A DNA stretch of 64,000 nt, taken from Lachnospiraceae bacterium (GTDB lineage Bacteria > Bacillota > Clostridia > Lachnospirales > Lachnospiraceae). The position numbers and the translations under genes are program-made. The notes below the pieces were generated by a model that saw only the letters and a program-made list of their open reading frames with translations, was not told the origin of the DNA and ran no database searches. Shown one piece after another: positions 51,639 through 60,803 of this stretch (its first letter is position 1; the number at the start of each line of letters is the position of its first letter). The stretch lies in assembly GCA_017634975.1 (NCBI GenBank), contig JAGBMJ010000093.1:98099-162098 (forward strand), read 5' to 3'.

Positions 51639-52361
51639 CTAACTTTTGACAAATTCAGAAAAGGATATGCCGAACATTCTCTTGCAGGTAGCCGCAAAGT
51701 GTGATGGAGAGTCGAATCCGGCATTAAGAGCCGCCTCAGTGATATTTCTTGTATTGCAATAATGAAGATATCCCTTCTTCATCTTCTCAAGAGCAAGATA
51801 TCTTCCAAGGGCAATTCCCATCTGCGCCTTGAATAAATGCGACAGCCTGCTTTCCGAAAGGCTTGCTTCACGACACAGCCGCTCCATAATATCTGTTGGT
51901 ATCGAATCGCTGCTTTCCAGATAGGTCAATACGCTCTGTACCCTCTCGTCTGTTGTCAGCTTAACACCCATGTGAATTCCACACACTTCCAGCAGTCTTT
52001 GATCCGCTTCTTTAAGATCATCGGAACACTTCTTCCATATATCTGCCATGTTATCTACAGTTGCCTTTTCCATCATGGCATAGTCATTACCATGAAGATA
52101 GTTTTCATCTACGATCCTTGCCATGTCGCTGGTCGTATCCAATAGAAACAACAGCATATCGCCTGTTTCTGCATATATGGTATGCTCCCTATCCGATGTG
52201 ATAAATACTCCCCTGCATTTGAATGTATCTGCGCCTACGATACAGGTAAGTTCGTCCTTTATTCCGAATACGATATGCGCCGCAAGATGTTTATGAATAT
52301 CCGGTGTCCGGTATTCCGACCGTATCAATATATGATCATATTCAAACAGAATGTCCGTCAT
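51639..52361 (-). CDS. AraC-family regulator
   Basis: A 240-residue regulator with a small N-terminal cupin-like domain and two helix-turn-helices in the last 100 residues (EASLSESRLSHLFKAQMG and ITEAALNAGFDSPSHFAATC, ending ISFSEF). ATG 52361 is taken, though an in-frame TTG six bases upstream has a better-spaced AAAGGA. It precedes the hydrolase/membrane pair and probably controls it. Confidence 0.83.
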   Translation of the reverse strand: MTDILFEYDHILIRSEYRTPDIHKHLAAHIVFGIKDELTCIVGADTFKCRGVFITSDREHTIYAETGDMLLFLLDTTSDMARIVDENYLHGNDYAMMEKATVDNMADIWKKCSDDLKEADQRLLEVCGIHMGVKLTTDERVQSVLTYLESSDSIPTDIMERLCREASLSESRLSHLFKAQMGIALGRYLALEKMKKGYLHYCNTRNITEAALNAGFDSPSHFAATCKRMFGISFSEFVKS

Positions 52362-52383
52362 ATCCAAACTACATCCTTTACAA

Positions 52384-52896
52384 TCATGTTTTTTTCCTCG
52401 GGAACCAGGGAATGCAGCGATTCACATGTTTTTTATATTCTTCGTATTCTTTTCCATATAGTCCAAGCAGCCACTTTTCTTCTGTATTGATCAGCGCTAT
52501 TGTCATAATCCCCCAGTCAATCAGTGGGAGAATCAATGTCCATATATTATGCCACATAAATGTGATACCGGTTAGCGCTATCCAAATTCCGCTGTACATG
52601 GGATTTCTTACCCATGAATATATCCCCTTCGTCTGAAGTCGGTTCTCACTTATGGAGGCATCCATGTCCGATCCTAGTGCCCCTTTATACCATAGAATCC
52701 CGCCAAGGATCATCAGAAGAACCGCAACCACCCGAAATATTAATATCCATGTTGCCTCCAATAATCCAATTTTGAAAACATAACAAAGCAAAACGATTCC
52801 GATCACATTTACCATCACCATTCCATATACAATGTATGGTCCCACCCCAAATAAGGGGAGTTTCTGGCCGTCTTTTACGAAATTTTTCAGTTTCAT
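52384..52896 (-). CDS. Isoprenylcysteine/phospholipid methyltransferase-family membrane protein
   Basis: A 170-residue membrane enzyme with four or five helices and the ICMT/PEMT signature: TKGIYSWVRNPMYSGIW at about 90-106, then EEKWLLGLYGKEYEEYKKHV near 140-160. It uses SAM to methylate a lipid, isoprenoid or cysteine at the membrane. Preceded by a TGGATT-N17-TAATAT promoter with a TTAG-N6-CTAA box; 17 nt before the AraC gene. Acceptor unknown. Confidence 0.82.
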   Translation of the reverse strand: MKLKNFVKDGQKLPLFGVGPYIVYGMVMVNVIGIVLLCYVFKIGLLEATWILIFRVVAVLLMILGGILWYKGALGSDMDASISENRLQTKGIYSWVRNPMYSGIWIALTGITFMWHNIWTLILPLIDWGIMTIALINTEEKWLLGLYGKEYEEYKKHVNRCIPWFPRKKT

Positions 52897-52936
52897 GATA
52901 TCTCGCTTCCTTGGTTACAGAGTTGTTATATTACAG

Positions 52937-52985
52937 TTAGTTTATGCTAACTATATATATTACCACTATTTTCAAGGAAAATCCA
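52937..52985 (-). promoter_or_regulatory. Conserved TGGATT promoter with TTAG box
   Basis: TGGATT-N17-TAATAT (52980-52985, 52957-52962) and the box TTAG TTTATG CTAA at 52937-52950. Confidence 0.7.
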
Positions 52986-53012
52986 TACCAAATTTCATTT
53001 TTTCACAGAAAA

Positions 53013-53837
53013 TCAATGAATCTCCAGTACCTCATCTGCAGCAATATTGATAAACTCCCTATCATGTGTGATCACCAGAATGCATGTGTCTTTTTCTGCT
53101 GCTCTTCTTAAGTATTCCGCTATGATCCGCATATGCCGCCCATCCAGTCCACTGGTCGGTTCATCCAGGATCAGGATCGGCCGATTTCTCAATAGTGCAG
53201 CTGCCAGGATGACCCGCTGTTTCTGCCCTCCGGATAAGGATGCCGGATGCCGGTTCCGAAACTGCCACAGATCAAACTCCTTCAACATACGGATCACTTC
53301 CTCATCATCTGCCGAAAATCCCGTATTTAGAGTTACTTCCTGCAAAACCGTCGGTGTAAAGATCTGATAATCTGCATCCTGCCCGACAAAAAAGCAGTCA
53401 TGGATACGCTTTTTTGCCGGTGTGTTCTCGCCATAAATAAAAACGGATCCCTTCTGCTGCTTTATCTCTCCGCTAATGATCTTGCAAAAGGTCGTTTTTC
53501 CTACTCCGTTTACGCCGGTGATCGCGGTGATCTGTCCACGGTAAAACTCCGCTGACATGTCATCAAATAGTGTTCGTTTCCCCCGTTTTAAGCAGATCTT
53601 CTCCACCCGCAGTATCGGCGTATCTCCTTTTTTTCTACCTGTCGGTTCAAATTCCGGTATCTCTGACAGAACACGCAGTCCCATCCCGATCATTTTCATA
53701 TCGCTCAGTTTATAAAATTCCTCATGCCGGAACTCCTTTTCGATCATCCCGGAGCGCATCACGATCATCCGGTCTGCCACATCCTTAAGATAACCCAACC
53801 GATGCTCTCCTTTTTGATTTATTTGTTTTTCCTTCAT
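53013..53837 (-). pseudogene. 5'-truncated ECF double ATPase
   Basis: 274 codons. Residues 10-60 (GEHRLGYLKDVADRMIVMRSG) correspond to the end of domain 1 of the ECF ATPase at 6724-8115 (AEHRLYYLMDLADRFVYLKK). The rest is a full domain 2 with GVNGVGKTT, LSGGQKQR, ILDEPTSGLD and THDRE. Domain 1 is lost, and the first codons overlap the end of the ABC-2 permease gene in another frame, marking a deletion junction near 53810. The second domain could still fold, but no S or T gene is near. Confidence 0.8.
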
Positions 53838-54855
53838 AACACATACCGATCACAAACAATACCACCGATACCACCAGCACCATCAGCGCTTCTTTCAAAC
53901 CACTGCTGATCGCTCCGCTCTGCTGCATTTTTTCGATCCCGTATGCGATCCATCTCTGCGGGAAACAGGAACCGATCCTTTGCATTGCCTGTGGCATATA
54001 CCGAAACGGAAACAATACACCGGAAAACAACGACATCGGCATCAGGATAAATGTTCCCACAAATCCGAGAGCATCCTCTTTTTTCAAAAAAGCAGCGAAG
54101 AAGACGTAGATCGAAACCGACAGCACATTACTGATAAACAACATCAGCAGGAATCCGAGAGAGTTGCGCATTCCGAAATCAAAATTCAGAACCAGCCCAA
54201 CCAGGTAATAACTGACAGAACCGATCATCATAAATGCCAGATACACCAATGCCATTCCCAACAGATAGGATGACTTCTTTACGCCACTTAACATGATACG
54301 GTCTTTCATCCGGTTCCTGCGCTCTTCGATGATCAACGCTCCCAAAAGATTTCCGGCAGTCAGCGTCTTAAAGATCATGAATGCCAGTGAATTGGAGATG
54401 GATATCCATTTCTTCAGTGCAGCATTCACGGAAACCTCCGCTCCCGCACCTGTATCTCCGCTTCGATATGCTCGTAATGATTCATTTACGCACAGTTCCA
54501 CCGCGTCTTCCACTTCTGAGTCTTCTATGCTGATCAGCTCCACCAAGGGGCGTTCAATGTTCTCAGAATCCGAGATCAGAACCGCCAGTTCTGCATTTCC
54601 TCCGATCAGTTTCTCCGTGATCTTCTCCGCATCGATCTCCCGTACACTGATACCTTCCAATGCCTGCAGATTCTCCAGTACCATTGCTGCCGCTTCGGAA
54701 TCGCATTCCTTTGCAACAACGATATCATGCGTTGATTTGTAGGGAAGCAAAAACGACATCAGCAAGAATATCATGACCGGCTGTATCGTGATCAGATAGA
54801 TCAATTCCTTATTCCTTCGAAATAATGTATAAGTATTTTTCATTACACTGATCAT
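53785..54855 (-). CDS. ABC-2 type permease, subunit 2
   Basis: A 356-residue permease: helix near 20-40, a large loop of about 140 residues, then five helices in the C-terminal half with the ABC-2 segment FVGTFILMPMSLFSGVLFPF near 283. It overlaps the first permease by ATGA. The last seven residues (RASVGLS) are encoded by out-of-frame ECF ATPase sequence, so the natural C-terminus was probably altered by the deletion. Confidence 0.82.
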   Translation of the reverse strand: MISVMKNTYTLFRRNKELIYLITIQPVMIFLLMSFLLPYKSTHDIVVAKECDSEAAAMVLENLQALEGISVREIDAEKITEKLIGGNAELAVLISDSENIERPLVELISIEDSEVEDAVELCVNESLRAYRSGDTGAGAEVSVNAALKKWISISNSLAFMIFKTLTAGNLLGALIIEERRNRMKDRIMLSGVKKSSYLLGMALVYLAFMMIGSVSYYLVGLVLNFDFGMRNSLGFLLMLFISNVLSVSIYVFFAAFLKKEDALGFVGTFILMPMSLFSGVLFPFRYMPQAMQRIGSCFPQRWIAYGIEKMQQSGAISSGLKEALMVLVVSVVLFVIGMCYEGKTNKSKRRASVGLS

Positions 54856-55937
54856 ACTTTTTTACCCACCTTCTTTCCTGCAAATATTCCCACTATGGCC
54901 AGCATGATCGTAAGCCCTCCCAGCACCAGGATACTGTATAGCATCTTCTCATCCACAATACCGTTATACAGGCTGGTTACCGAACGGTTCACATAGTATA
55001 GCGGGCTCAGTTGTATGATCCGGTTCAGTACCGGCACATTTTCCAGCAGATACAACGGCGTGATCGAACCTCCCAGATAACCACAGAGCATTGCAAACAT
55101 CATCACCATACTCTGGCACATAGTCTTGTTCTTTCCGATCATTCCGACAACACAGCCGAATGCTGCGCTGAAGATCACCAGGCACAGAAGGATCAACAGG
55201 ATATACACTGTCTTATCTCCCCAGTTTACATTCAGAACTGTACGGGAATACAGATACGATGCCCCGATCATTACCATCCCGCATACGACACCGGTCAGCA
55301 CTTTGGAAAAGACCATTCCCGGTATGCCAGCATTGGATAGTTTAATACGTTCGATCGTTCCGTGTTCTTTTTCGTCATAGACCATGAATGCCACCAGTAA
55401 TCCCATAAACATGATCGAGAAGGACAATCCTGCAAAAGTATAATAATTTTTCGCTTCAAACCGCTGTACTTCGATCTGTGTTCTTTTTACACCGTTTCCT
55501 ATCTCCGTTCTTTCAAACTCTTTCGGATCTCCCGCCATCTGAGCAAAAAGAGTTCTAACCAGTTTCGCTCCCTCCGGCTCATTAAAACTACTCCGGAAGT
55601 AGCCATAACCGTCTTGTTTTACGGAAATCACACCATAAGCCCGGCTGGATTCCACTTCGCTGCAGGCTGCCTTGTAATCATTCACCTGCTCAAAGCACAC
55701 TCCCAGGCCTTCCAGTTTCTGACGGATCTCTTCGAATCCGGATAAAACCGCTCCTTCATCCTCAACATAATAGTATACTTTTGCATTCTGAAATGTCCCG
55801 TATTCCCCACCTATATAATCCCGCAGCGCATAACTGAAGATCGTGATCAGCAGCAGCGGCATGCAAAACATAAACATGAGATTACCTTTACTTGTGAAGA
55901 ATACTTTGATCTCTTTTCCCAGCTGTAATAAAAACAT
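54852..55937 (-). CDS. ABC-2 type permease, subunit 1
   Basis: A 361-residue permease with one N-terminal helix, a long extracytoplasmic loop (about 45-165) and five C-terminal helices, including the ABC-2 motif DEKEHGTIERIKLSNAG near 189 and MFAMLCGYLGGSITPLYLLE near 275. AGGTGAG before the ATG. With the ATPase 8 nt upstream and the second permease it forms a DrrAB-like exporter. Confidence 0.85.
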   Translation of the reverse strand: MFLLQLGKEIKVFFTSKGNLMFMFCMPLLLITIFSYALRDYIGGEYGTFQNAKVYYYVEDEGAVLSGFEEIRQKLEGLGVCFEQVNDYKAACSEVESSRAYGVISVKQDGYGYFRSSFNEPEGAKLVRTLFAQMAGDPKEFERTEIGNGVKRTQIEVQRFEAKNYYTFAGLSFSIMFMGLLVAFMVYDEKEHGTIERIKLSNAGIPGMVFSKVLTGVVCGMVMIGASYLYSRTVLNVNWGDKTVYILLILLCLVIFSAAFGCVVGMIGKNKTMCQSMVMMFAMLCGYLGGSITPLYLLENVPVLNRIIQLSPLYYVNRSVTSLYNGIVDEKMLYSILVLGGLTIMLAIVGIFAGKKVGKKV

Positions 55938-55945
55938 GATCTCAC

Positions 55946-56899
55946 CTACTCTCCATCTCTCAATTCTTTTCCTGTGAGTGTCAGGAAGATCTCTTCCAGA
56001 CTGGGTTCCAGATTACGTATGTTCGTAATCGTAAGTCCCGCATCCGCTGCCAGACGTATCACATCTTCCAGCACCTTCACTTCCTCTGCATAAAAGATCT
56101 TACAAACCTTTTTCTCTTCTTCCACAGTTACCGTACTTCGGTGTACACCGTATATATTTCGGATAGCGTTTTCAAATCCTTCAAGATTCTCATCCTTCTC
56201 AGAGAACTCTACATCCAGCTCCAAATCTTTTCCCATCTTCTCGATGATCTCCGCCTTGGTCCCCCCGGCAACTACTTTTCCGTGATCGATGACCGTGATC
56301 TTATTACAGATCTCTTCCACCTCCGGCATATAGTGTGTGGTATATATGATCGTTGCTCCATTTTCGTTTAGTGCATGTACATTTTCCAGAATTCGATTGC
56401 GTGACTGCGGATCAATACCGACTGTCGGTTCATCCATTATGATCAGTTTCGGAGAATGCACGATCCCGCACGCCATATTCAGTCTGCGTTTCATACCTCC
56501 GGAATACTCGGATGCTTTCTTTCTCTTTACTTCCAAAAGTCCGACAAAATCCAATGCCGCTTCTACCTTTTCTTTCAGTTCGCTTCCCTTATAACCATAC
56601 AATGAACAAAAGAACCGTACATTCTCTTTCGCCGACAGATCCGGATAAATTGCAAGATCCTGTGGTACATACCCTATGTTCCTTTTCCATTTGGCGATCG
56701 ACTGTCCGTTTTCAAAACTGATCTTTCCTCCATCATATGGCAGAAGCCCCGTCATACAATTGATCGTCGTGCTCTTTCCTGCACCGTTCGGCCCCAGGAT
56801 CCCGTGTACCTCTCCCTGTTCTACCGTAAAAGATACCCCATTCACCGCAGTAAGATCTGCAAATGTTTTTTGCAGGTTTTCAATCGTAACGATTCCCAT
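55946..56899 (-). CDS. ABC-2 exporter ATPase (DrrA/CcmA type)
   Basis: A 317-residue ATPase from ATG 56899 (GGAGG 5 nt upstream): Walker A GPNGAGKST near 40, signature YSGGMKRR near 136, Walker B LIIMDEPTVGID, switch TTHYM, and a DrrA-type C-terminal domain (LRNLEPSLEEIFLTLTG-like end). Drives export of a drug, lipid or signalling molecule. Its promoter and the divergent TetR promoter share one TTAG-N6-CTAA box. Confidence 0.88.
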   Translation of the reverse strand: MGIVTIENLQKTFADLTAVNGVSFTVEQGEVHGILGPNGAGKSTTINCMTGLLPYDGGKISFENGQSIAKWKRNIGYVPQDLAIYPDLSAKENVRFFCSLYGYKGSELKEKVEAALDFVGLLEVKRKKASEYSGGMKRRLNMACGIVHSPKLIIMDEPTVGIDPQSRNRILENVHALNENGATIIYTTHYMPEVEEICNKITVIDHGKVVAGGTKAEIIEKMGKDLELDVEFSEKDENLEGFENAIRNIYGVHRSTVTVEEEKKVCKIFYAEEVKVLEDVIRLAADAGLTITNIRNLEPSLEEIFLTLTGKELRDGE

Positions 56900-56969
56900 T
56901 TTTCCCTCCAATTGTTTATTTTGTGTTTTATATGAATATTTTTATCATTTTATTCATTTTGCAGTTAAT

Positions 56970-57033
56970 AAGTTAGCAAATACTAACGACATTGTCAATA
57001 GCATTTGACAAAGATTTTCATAAATGGTATATT
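56970..57033. promoter_or_regulatory. Divergent promoters sharing one TTAG-N6-CTAA box
   Basis: Minus strand: TTGACA-N17-TAACTT (56993-56998, 56970-56975), with the box TTAG CAAATA CTAA (56973-56986) in the spacer. Plus strand: TTGACA-N17-TATATT (57005-57010, 57028-57033) for the TetR gene, about 20 bp from the box. Confidence 0.72.
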
Positions 57034-57093
57034 TGCACAAATGAATTGTTTTTATCGGATATTCATTTATTATATTATTTCCGAGGTAAAAAA

Positions 57094-57672
57094 ATGCCAC
57101 AGATCTTTGACGAAGCAGGACGTGAAAAAGTCAGAACTCTGCTTTTGGAAAGCGGATTTGAACTGATCAAAACCTATGGTTTGAAGAAGACATCGATCAG
57201 CGATATCACCAAATGCGCCGGTATTGCCACCGGAACGTTTTATAATTTTTTCAAAACGAAAGAAGAATTTGTATATCAGATCGTATTATACAAAAGAAAC
57301 CAGTCCAAGGAACTCCTGTCCGGACTGACCAAAAAAGGAAAAATAGATAAAAAAGGCTTTAAAGAAGACCTGACCGGCCTCTTCATCTCAGACAATAATA
57401 TTTTTGCATATTTGAGCGAAAGTGAGATTGCCCAGCTCAAAGCCCGCTGGCCGGAAGAATATTGGAAAAATGCCGGCAATGAAGAAGTCACGATTCAGCA
57501 TATGCTGGGTCTGCTCAAATCTCCCCGCGCCGATCTGGACTGGAAGATCGTCGGCAATATGTTCAAAGCCATGGCTCTCATCGGACATGGCCGTGAGCAG
57601 ATGTATGCCGACTGTTACGCAGACACGATCAAAATCTTCATTGACGGCATCGTACGCTACATATTCGGTTGA
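57094..57672 (+). CDS. TetR/AcrR-family regulator of the ABC-2 exporter
   Basis: A 192-residue TetR protein from ATG 57094 (GAGG 7 nt upstream; an upstream in-frame reading covers the promoter). Helix-turn-helix at about 30-58 (ISDITKCAGIATGTFYNFFK). Divergent from the exporter and convergent with the double methyltransferase. Close relative of the TetR at 40540-41139. Confidence 0.87.
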   Translation: MPQIFDEAGREKVRTLLLESGFELIKTYGLKKTSISDITKCAGIATGTFYNFFKTKEEFVYQIVLYKRNQSKELLSGLTKKGKIDKKGFKEDLTGLFISDNNIFAYLSESEIAQLKARWPEEYWKNAGNEEVTIQHMLGLLKSPRADLDWKIVGNMFKAMALIGHGREQMYADCYADTIKIFIDGIVRYIFG

Positions 57673-57681
57673 CGGACCGCA

Positions 57682-59124
57682 TCACTCCCAGAAACGATAT
57701 ACCGCCAGACGGTCATTAAACTTTTTGAAAAACACATTCCCGATCTTCCCGGCCAGCGTATACTTCTTCATCTCTTCAAAGAAACTGGTCTCACGCAGGA
57801 GCTGAAAATCGTCACACAGCTCCTCCAGCTCATGTCCATCCTCGATCCCCCATTGGAATACAGCATTGGTATTCTTCACGGTATCATGTTTCTCCGTATT
57901 CTTCGCTGCAAACGGATGCATCAGTTCCGCCAGCAGATAACCCTTATGGAAATGTCCGCTGATCCGTGTCAGGATCTGCTTCACCTGTTCCCCGGTAAAA
58001 TACATGAACAGTCCCTCTGCGATCACGATGGTGACACGGTCATTCGGTATTCCGTTTGTCCAATTCTCCGAGAGCAGATCCCCCTCGATCAAAAACTCCC
58101 GCGGTCTTTCTTCAAAGCATTTTCTGCGTATCGCTATAGAATCCGGCAGATCCACATTGTACCAGAGCACCTGTCCGTTATCCACACGCGAAAAACGATC
58201 ATCAAAGCCACAGCCGATATTGACCACTATCGCATTCGGGTATTTCTTCAGAGCCTTCTTCATCTCATTATCAAACAGGATCGTTCTCGCTACAACACCT
58301 TCATGCGACATAAACCGGTCATATTTCTCCGTATCGATCTTTAAACTGTCTATGATCTCGATCGCCTTTGCATCGTAGATCCGGTGATTTGCCCGTTTGC
58401 TTTCGTTTGCTTTGATCGCTAACGGGATCAATGCGGTTTCCTGCACATCCCCCAGTTCAATATTCAGCTTCTGTCTGCCCTTTACCGGCTTTCTGGCCAC
58501 ACTGTGCAGGCGGCAGAAACCACGTCTCTCAAATGATTCCATCACCAGTCCCGCCCTGTTGCACAGACGATTGACATCCTCTTTTCCGTAGATCCGTACA
58601 TCCCCTTTTCCAAACAGATTAAAGATGGGGATCTCGACATGATTACAAAACCAGCGTACCGCCCCGTTATCCATCGTCATATCCCGCAGGATCAGTCTCC
58701 CGCCCGGACGAAGTACACGGTATACACTGTCGAAGAAATCCTGCACGTTCGGATAATGGTGAAAACTCTCGCAACAGATCACCACATCAAAACTTTCCGG
58801 TGCAAACGGAAGATTCTCACAATCTCCTACCACCAGTTCCACACCTTCCATATTCTTGCCCTTTGCCACTTCGATCATCTTTGGTGTCAGATCGATCCCG
58901 GTATAATGTTTTTCCGGATATTTCTCATGCAACAGCGTGAGCATCGGCGCCGGTCCGCATCCGCAATCCAGCAGATCTGTAAAGGGTTCCTTTTCCAATT
59001 CTGCAAGAACATCCGGGTAATCTTTCTTGCACATCTTGTATACGCCGCCCTTGTCTGTTTCATAGACCTCAGCTGCTTTGGTAAATTCCCCTACGGATAT
59101 TTCTTTATATTTTTTGTCAGTCAT
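57682..59124 (-). CDS. Fusion of two SAM methyltransferases (UbiE-type plus LCM/TcmP-type)
   Basis: A 480-residue protein from ATG 59124 (GGGAGGC upstream). Residues about 1-210 are a Methyltransf_11/UbiE-type enzyme (LLDCGCGPAPMLTLL near 50, VVGDCENLPFAPESFDVVIC, LRPGGRLILRDM). Residues about 215-480 resemble the leucine carboxyl methyltransferase/TcmP O-methyltransferase family (VVNIGCGFDDRFSRVDNG, NVDLPDSIAIRRK, IAEGLFMYFTGEQV, ending AVYRFWE). The two active sites may act on one substrate in turn. A strong promoter with a TTAG-N6-CTAA box precedes it. Confidence 0.82.
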   Translation of the reverse strand: MTDKKYKEISVGEFTKAAEVYETDKGGVYKMCKKDYPDVLAELEKEPFTDLLDCGCGPAPMLTLLHEKYPEKHYTGIDLTPKMIEVAKGKNMEGVELVVGDCENLPFAPESFDVVICCESFHHYPNVQDFFDSVYRVLRPGGRLILRDMTMDNGAVRWFCNHVEIPIFNLFGKGDVRIYGKEDVNRLCNRAGLVMESFERRGFCRLHSVARKPVKGRQKLNIELGDVQETALIPLAIKANESKRANHRIYDAKAIEIIDSLKIDTEKYDRFMSHEGVVARTILFDNEMKKALKKYPNAIVVNIGCGFDDRFSRVDNGQVLWYNVDLPDSIAIRRKCFEERPREFLIEGDLLSENWTNGIPNDRVTIVIAEGLFMYFTGEQVKQILTRISGHFHKGYLLAELMHPFAAKNTEKHDTVKNTNAVFQWGIEDGHELEELCDDFQLLRETSFFEEMKKYTLAGKIGNVFFKKFNDRLAVYRFWE

Positions 59125-59168
59125 CGAAACGCCTCCCATCCCACTATGTAACACGCATAGAATCATCG

Positions 59169-59217
59169 TTAGTCTCTGCTAACCTATGATTATAGTACAA
59201 CCTTTCTATTCATGCAA
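59169..59217 (-). promoter_or_regulatory. Double methyltransferase promoter with TTAG box
   Basis: TTGCAT-N17-TATAAT (59212-59217, 59189-59194), with the box TTAG TCTCTG CTAA at 59169-59182 starting 6 nt past the -10. Confidence 0.75.
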
Positions 59218-59218
59218 G

Positions 59219-59247
59219 CAAAAAACGACCACTGTCCGGTCGTTTTT
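59219..59247 (-). terminator. Terminator after the MntP-ZIP gene
   Basis: AAAAACGACC / GGTCGTTTTT stem with a 7-nt loop; symmetrical, so it may serve both directions. Confidence 0.8.
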
Positions 59248-59279
59248 CACGTCTTCATACAGGGAACTTCTGGCTCCTC

Positions 59280-60641
59280 TCAGACAAAGATCATAAACAT
59301 TACGATAGCAAATCCCAGTACAAATGCAAAAGCCCCTTTGTCATTATCTTTTTTAGATGCCAGTTGCGGAATTTCCTCAATCGTCGTATAAATCAATGCT
59401 CCGCCGGCCAGCGCCATAGCATAGGGCAGCGCATTTTTGAAAAGCAGCAAAATAATAACGGTAATGATACCAAGCAGCGGGATCGGCATTCCGGAAATAA
59501 CACCCATTAAGAACGCTTTCCCGGTATTGGTTCCTTTTTCACGTATCGGAAGGGATACAAACAGTGCCTCCGGAATGTTCTGGATGGCGATTGCAATCGC
59601 CATAACCAATGCTGTGGATGCCGTGATCCATTCGGTCTTCAGAAAATCTCCGGCATAAATCGCCCCCAGAGCAATTCCTTCCGGTATGTGATGGATCACT
59701 TCCGACAGCATCACCTTCATATCCGGATCCAGTTTACTCTTGGGTCCTTCCGTGATATCCGCATATACGTGGGTATGGGGGATGATACTATCCAGAATGT
59801 ATTGAAGCAAAACGCCACCGCAGAAAAATGCAACCACAGGAATGATCCCATTTTCAAACCTGGCCTTTAATCCCAAAACTGCCGGTTCAATCATTCCCCA
59901 AACGGCGATCGAGATCATAATACCGGAGGTACCGCCTACCAGTATCATCCTTAGATTATCGGATATTTTATTCTTTGCATAAACAACGGCCGCGCCGAGA
60001 ACCGTTCCGACGAATGGGATCAGCAAGCCGAAAATGGTTTCGCTGTCGGATAATGCCTGTGATTTATCCAGATGTGTGATCAGCGAACGAAAACCAATGA
60101 AGATCAGGATCGTTCCGCCCATGATCTCAGAACCGGATTTATAACGTGTCCCGAAGATATGTCCGATCTTAACACCGAGCATAGAGATAATACAGGTAAT
60201 CACTGCGATCACGATGACCGCTAAGATAACATTTGAGATTCCTTCTGTCTCAAATACCTTAACCGGAACTGCCACAAAAGTGATGCCGACTGCTAATGCA
60301 TCAATACTGGTGGCCACCGCCATCAGAAACATGGTTTTCACGTCAAATTCCGGTTTTACTTCCTCCGGCGGTGCAAATGCTTCCTTCACCATATTTCCGC
60401 CGATCAGGGTAAGCAGTACAAAGGCAACCCAGGGTGCTATGATACTGATGAGGTGTTCGAAACGTGAGCCGACAAGATAACCGATGAATGGCATTATGCC
60501 CTGAAATGAACCAAACCAGATTCCACAGAGAAGATATTCTTTGGCTGTTATTTTCTTAACGGCCAATCCCTTGCAGATCGATACGGCAAATGCATCCATT
60601 GCCAGACCGACTGCCAAAAGTATCAATTCAAACAGTCCCAT
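59280..60641 (-). CDS. Fusion of MntP manganese exporter and ZIP metal transporter
   Basis: One uninterrupted 453-residue frame. Residues 1 to about 188 are MntP-like: AMDAFAVSICKGLA (near 14-27) and ATSIDALAVGI (near 110-120) carry the conserved Asp residues of the manganese export path, and GTILIFIGFRSLI ends the domain. Residues about 200-453 are ZIP-like: SEVIHHIPEGIALGAIYAGD (near 317) and AIAIQNIPEALFVSLPIREKG (near 348-368) hold the His/Asn/Glu metal site of ZIP helices 4 and 5. A single polypeptide joins an exporter and an importer family. No yybP-ykoY riboswitch is seen upstream. Confidence 0.85.
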   Translation of the reverse strand: MGLFELILLAVGLAMDAFAVSICKGLAVKKITAKEYLLCGIWFGSFQGIMPFIGYLVGSRFEHLISIIAPWVAFVLLTLIGGNMVKEAFAPPEEVKPEFDVKTMFLMAVATSIDALAVGITFVAVPVKVFETEGISNVILAVIVIAVITCIISMLGVKIGHIFGTRYKSGSEIMGGTILIFIGFRSLITHLDKSQALSDSETIFGLLIPFVGTVLGAAVVYAKNKISDNLRMILVGGTSGIMISIAVWGMIEPAVLGLKARFENGIIPVVAFFCGGVLLQYILDSIIPHTHVYADITEGPKSKLDPDMKVMLSEVIHHIPEGIALGAIYAGDFLKTEWITASTALVMAIAIAIQNIPEALFVSLPIREKGTNTGKAFLMGVISGMPIPLLGIITVIILLLFKNALPYAMALAGGALIYTTIEEIPQLASKKDNDKGAFAFVLGFAIVMFMIFV

Positions 60642-60721
60642 TTTCGCTCTCCCATTGCAAATGTAGCTTTCTCATTCTATACGAAAAGTGCCCATTTTTC
60701 AAGCATAATGGCGACATTTAA

Positions 60722-60760
60722 CAAAAAACTGCCTGATCCTTTCAGATTCCGACAGTTCTT
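60722..60760 (-). terminator. Terminator after the hydrolase remnant
   Basis: AACTG / CAGTT outer arms with CTGA / TCAG inside, followed by a T6 run on the minus strand. Confidence 0.55.
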
Positions 60761-60803
60761 CTCTGATTACTCTAATTTGCAACAGGCATATATTTACATT
60801 ATC

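Noticed and set aside
60642-60803. yybP-ykoY manganese riboswitch upstream of the MntP-ZIP gene
   Set aside because: The short leader has no recognisable aptamer; only a terminator-like hairpin of the upstream gene is seen.
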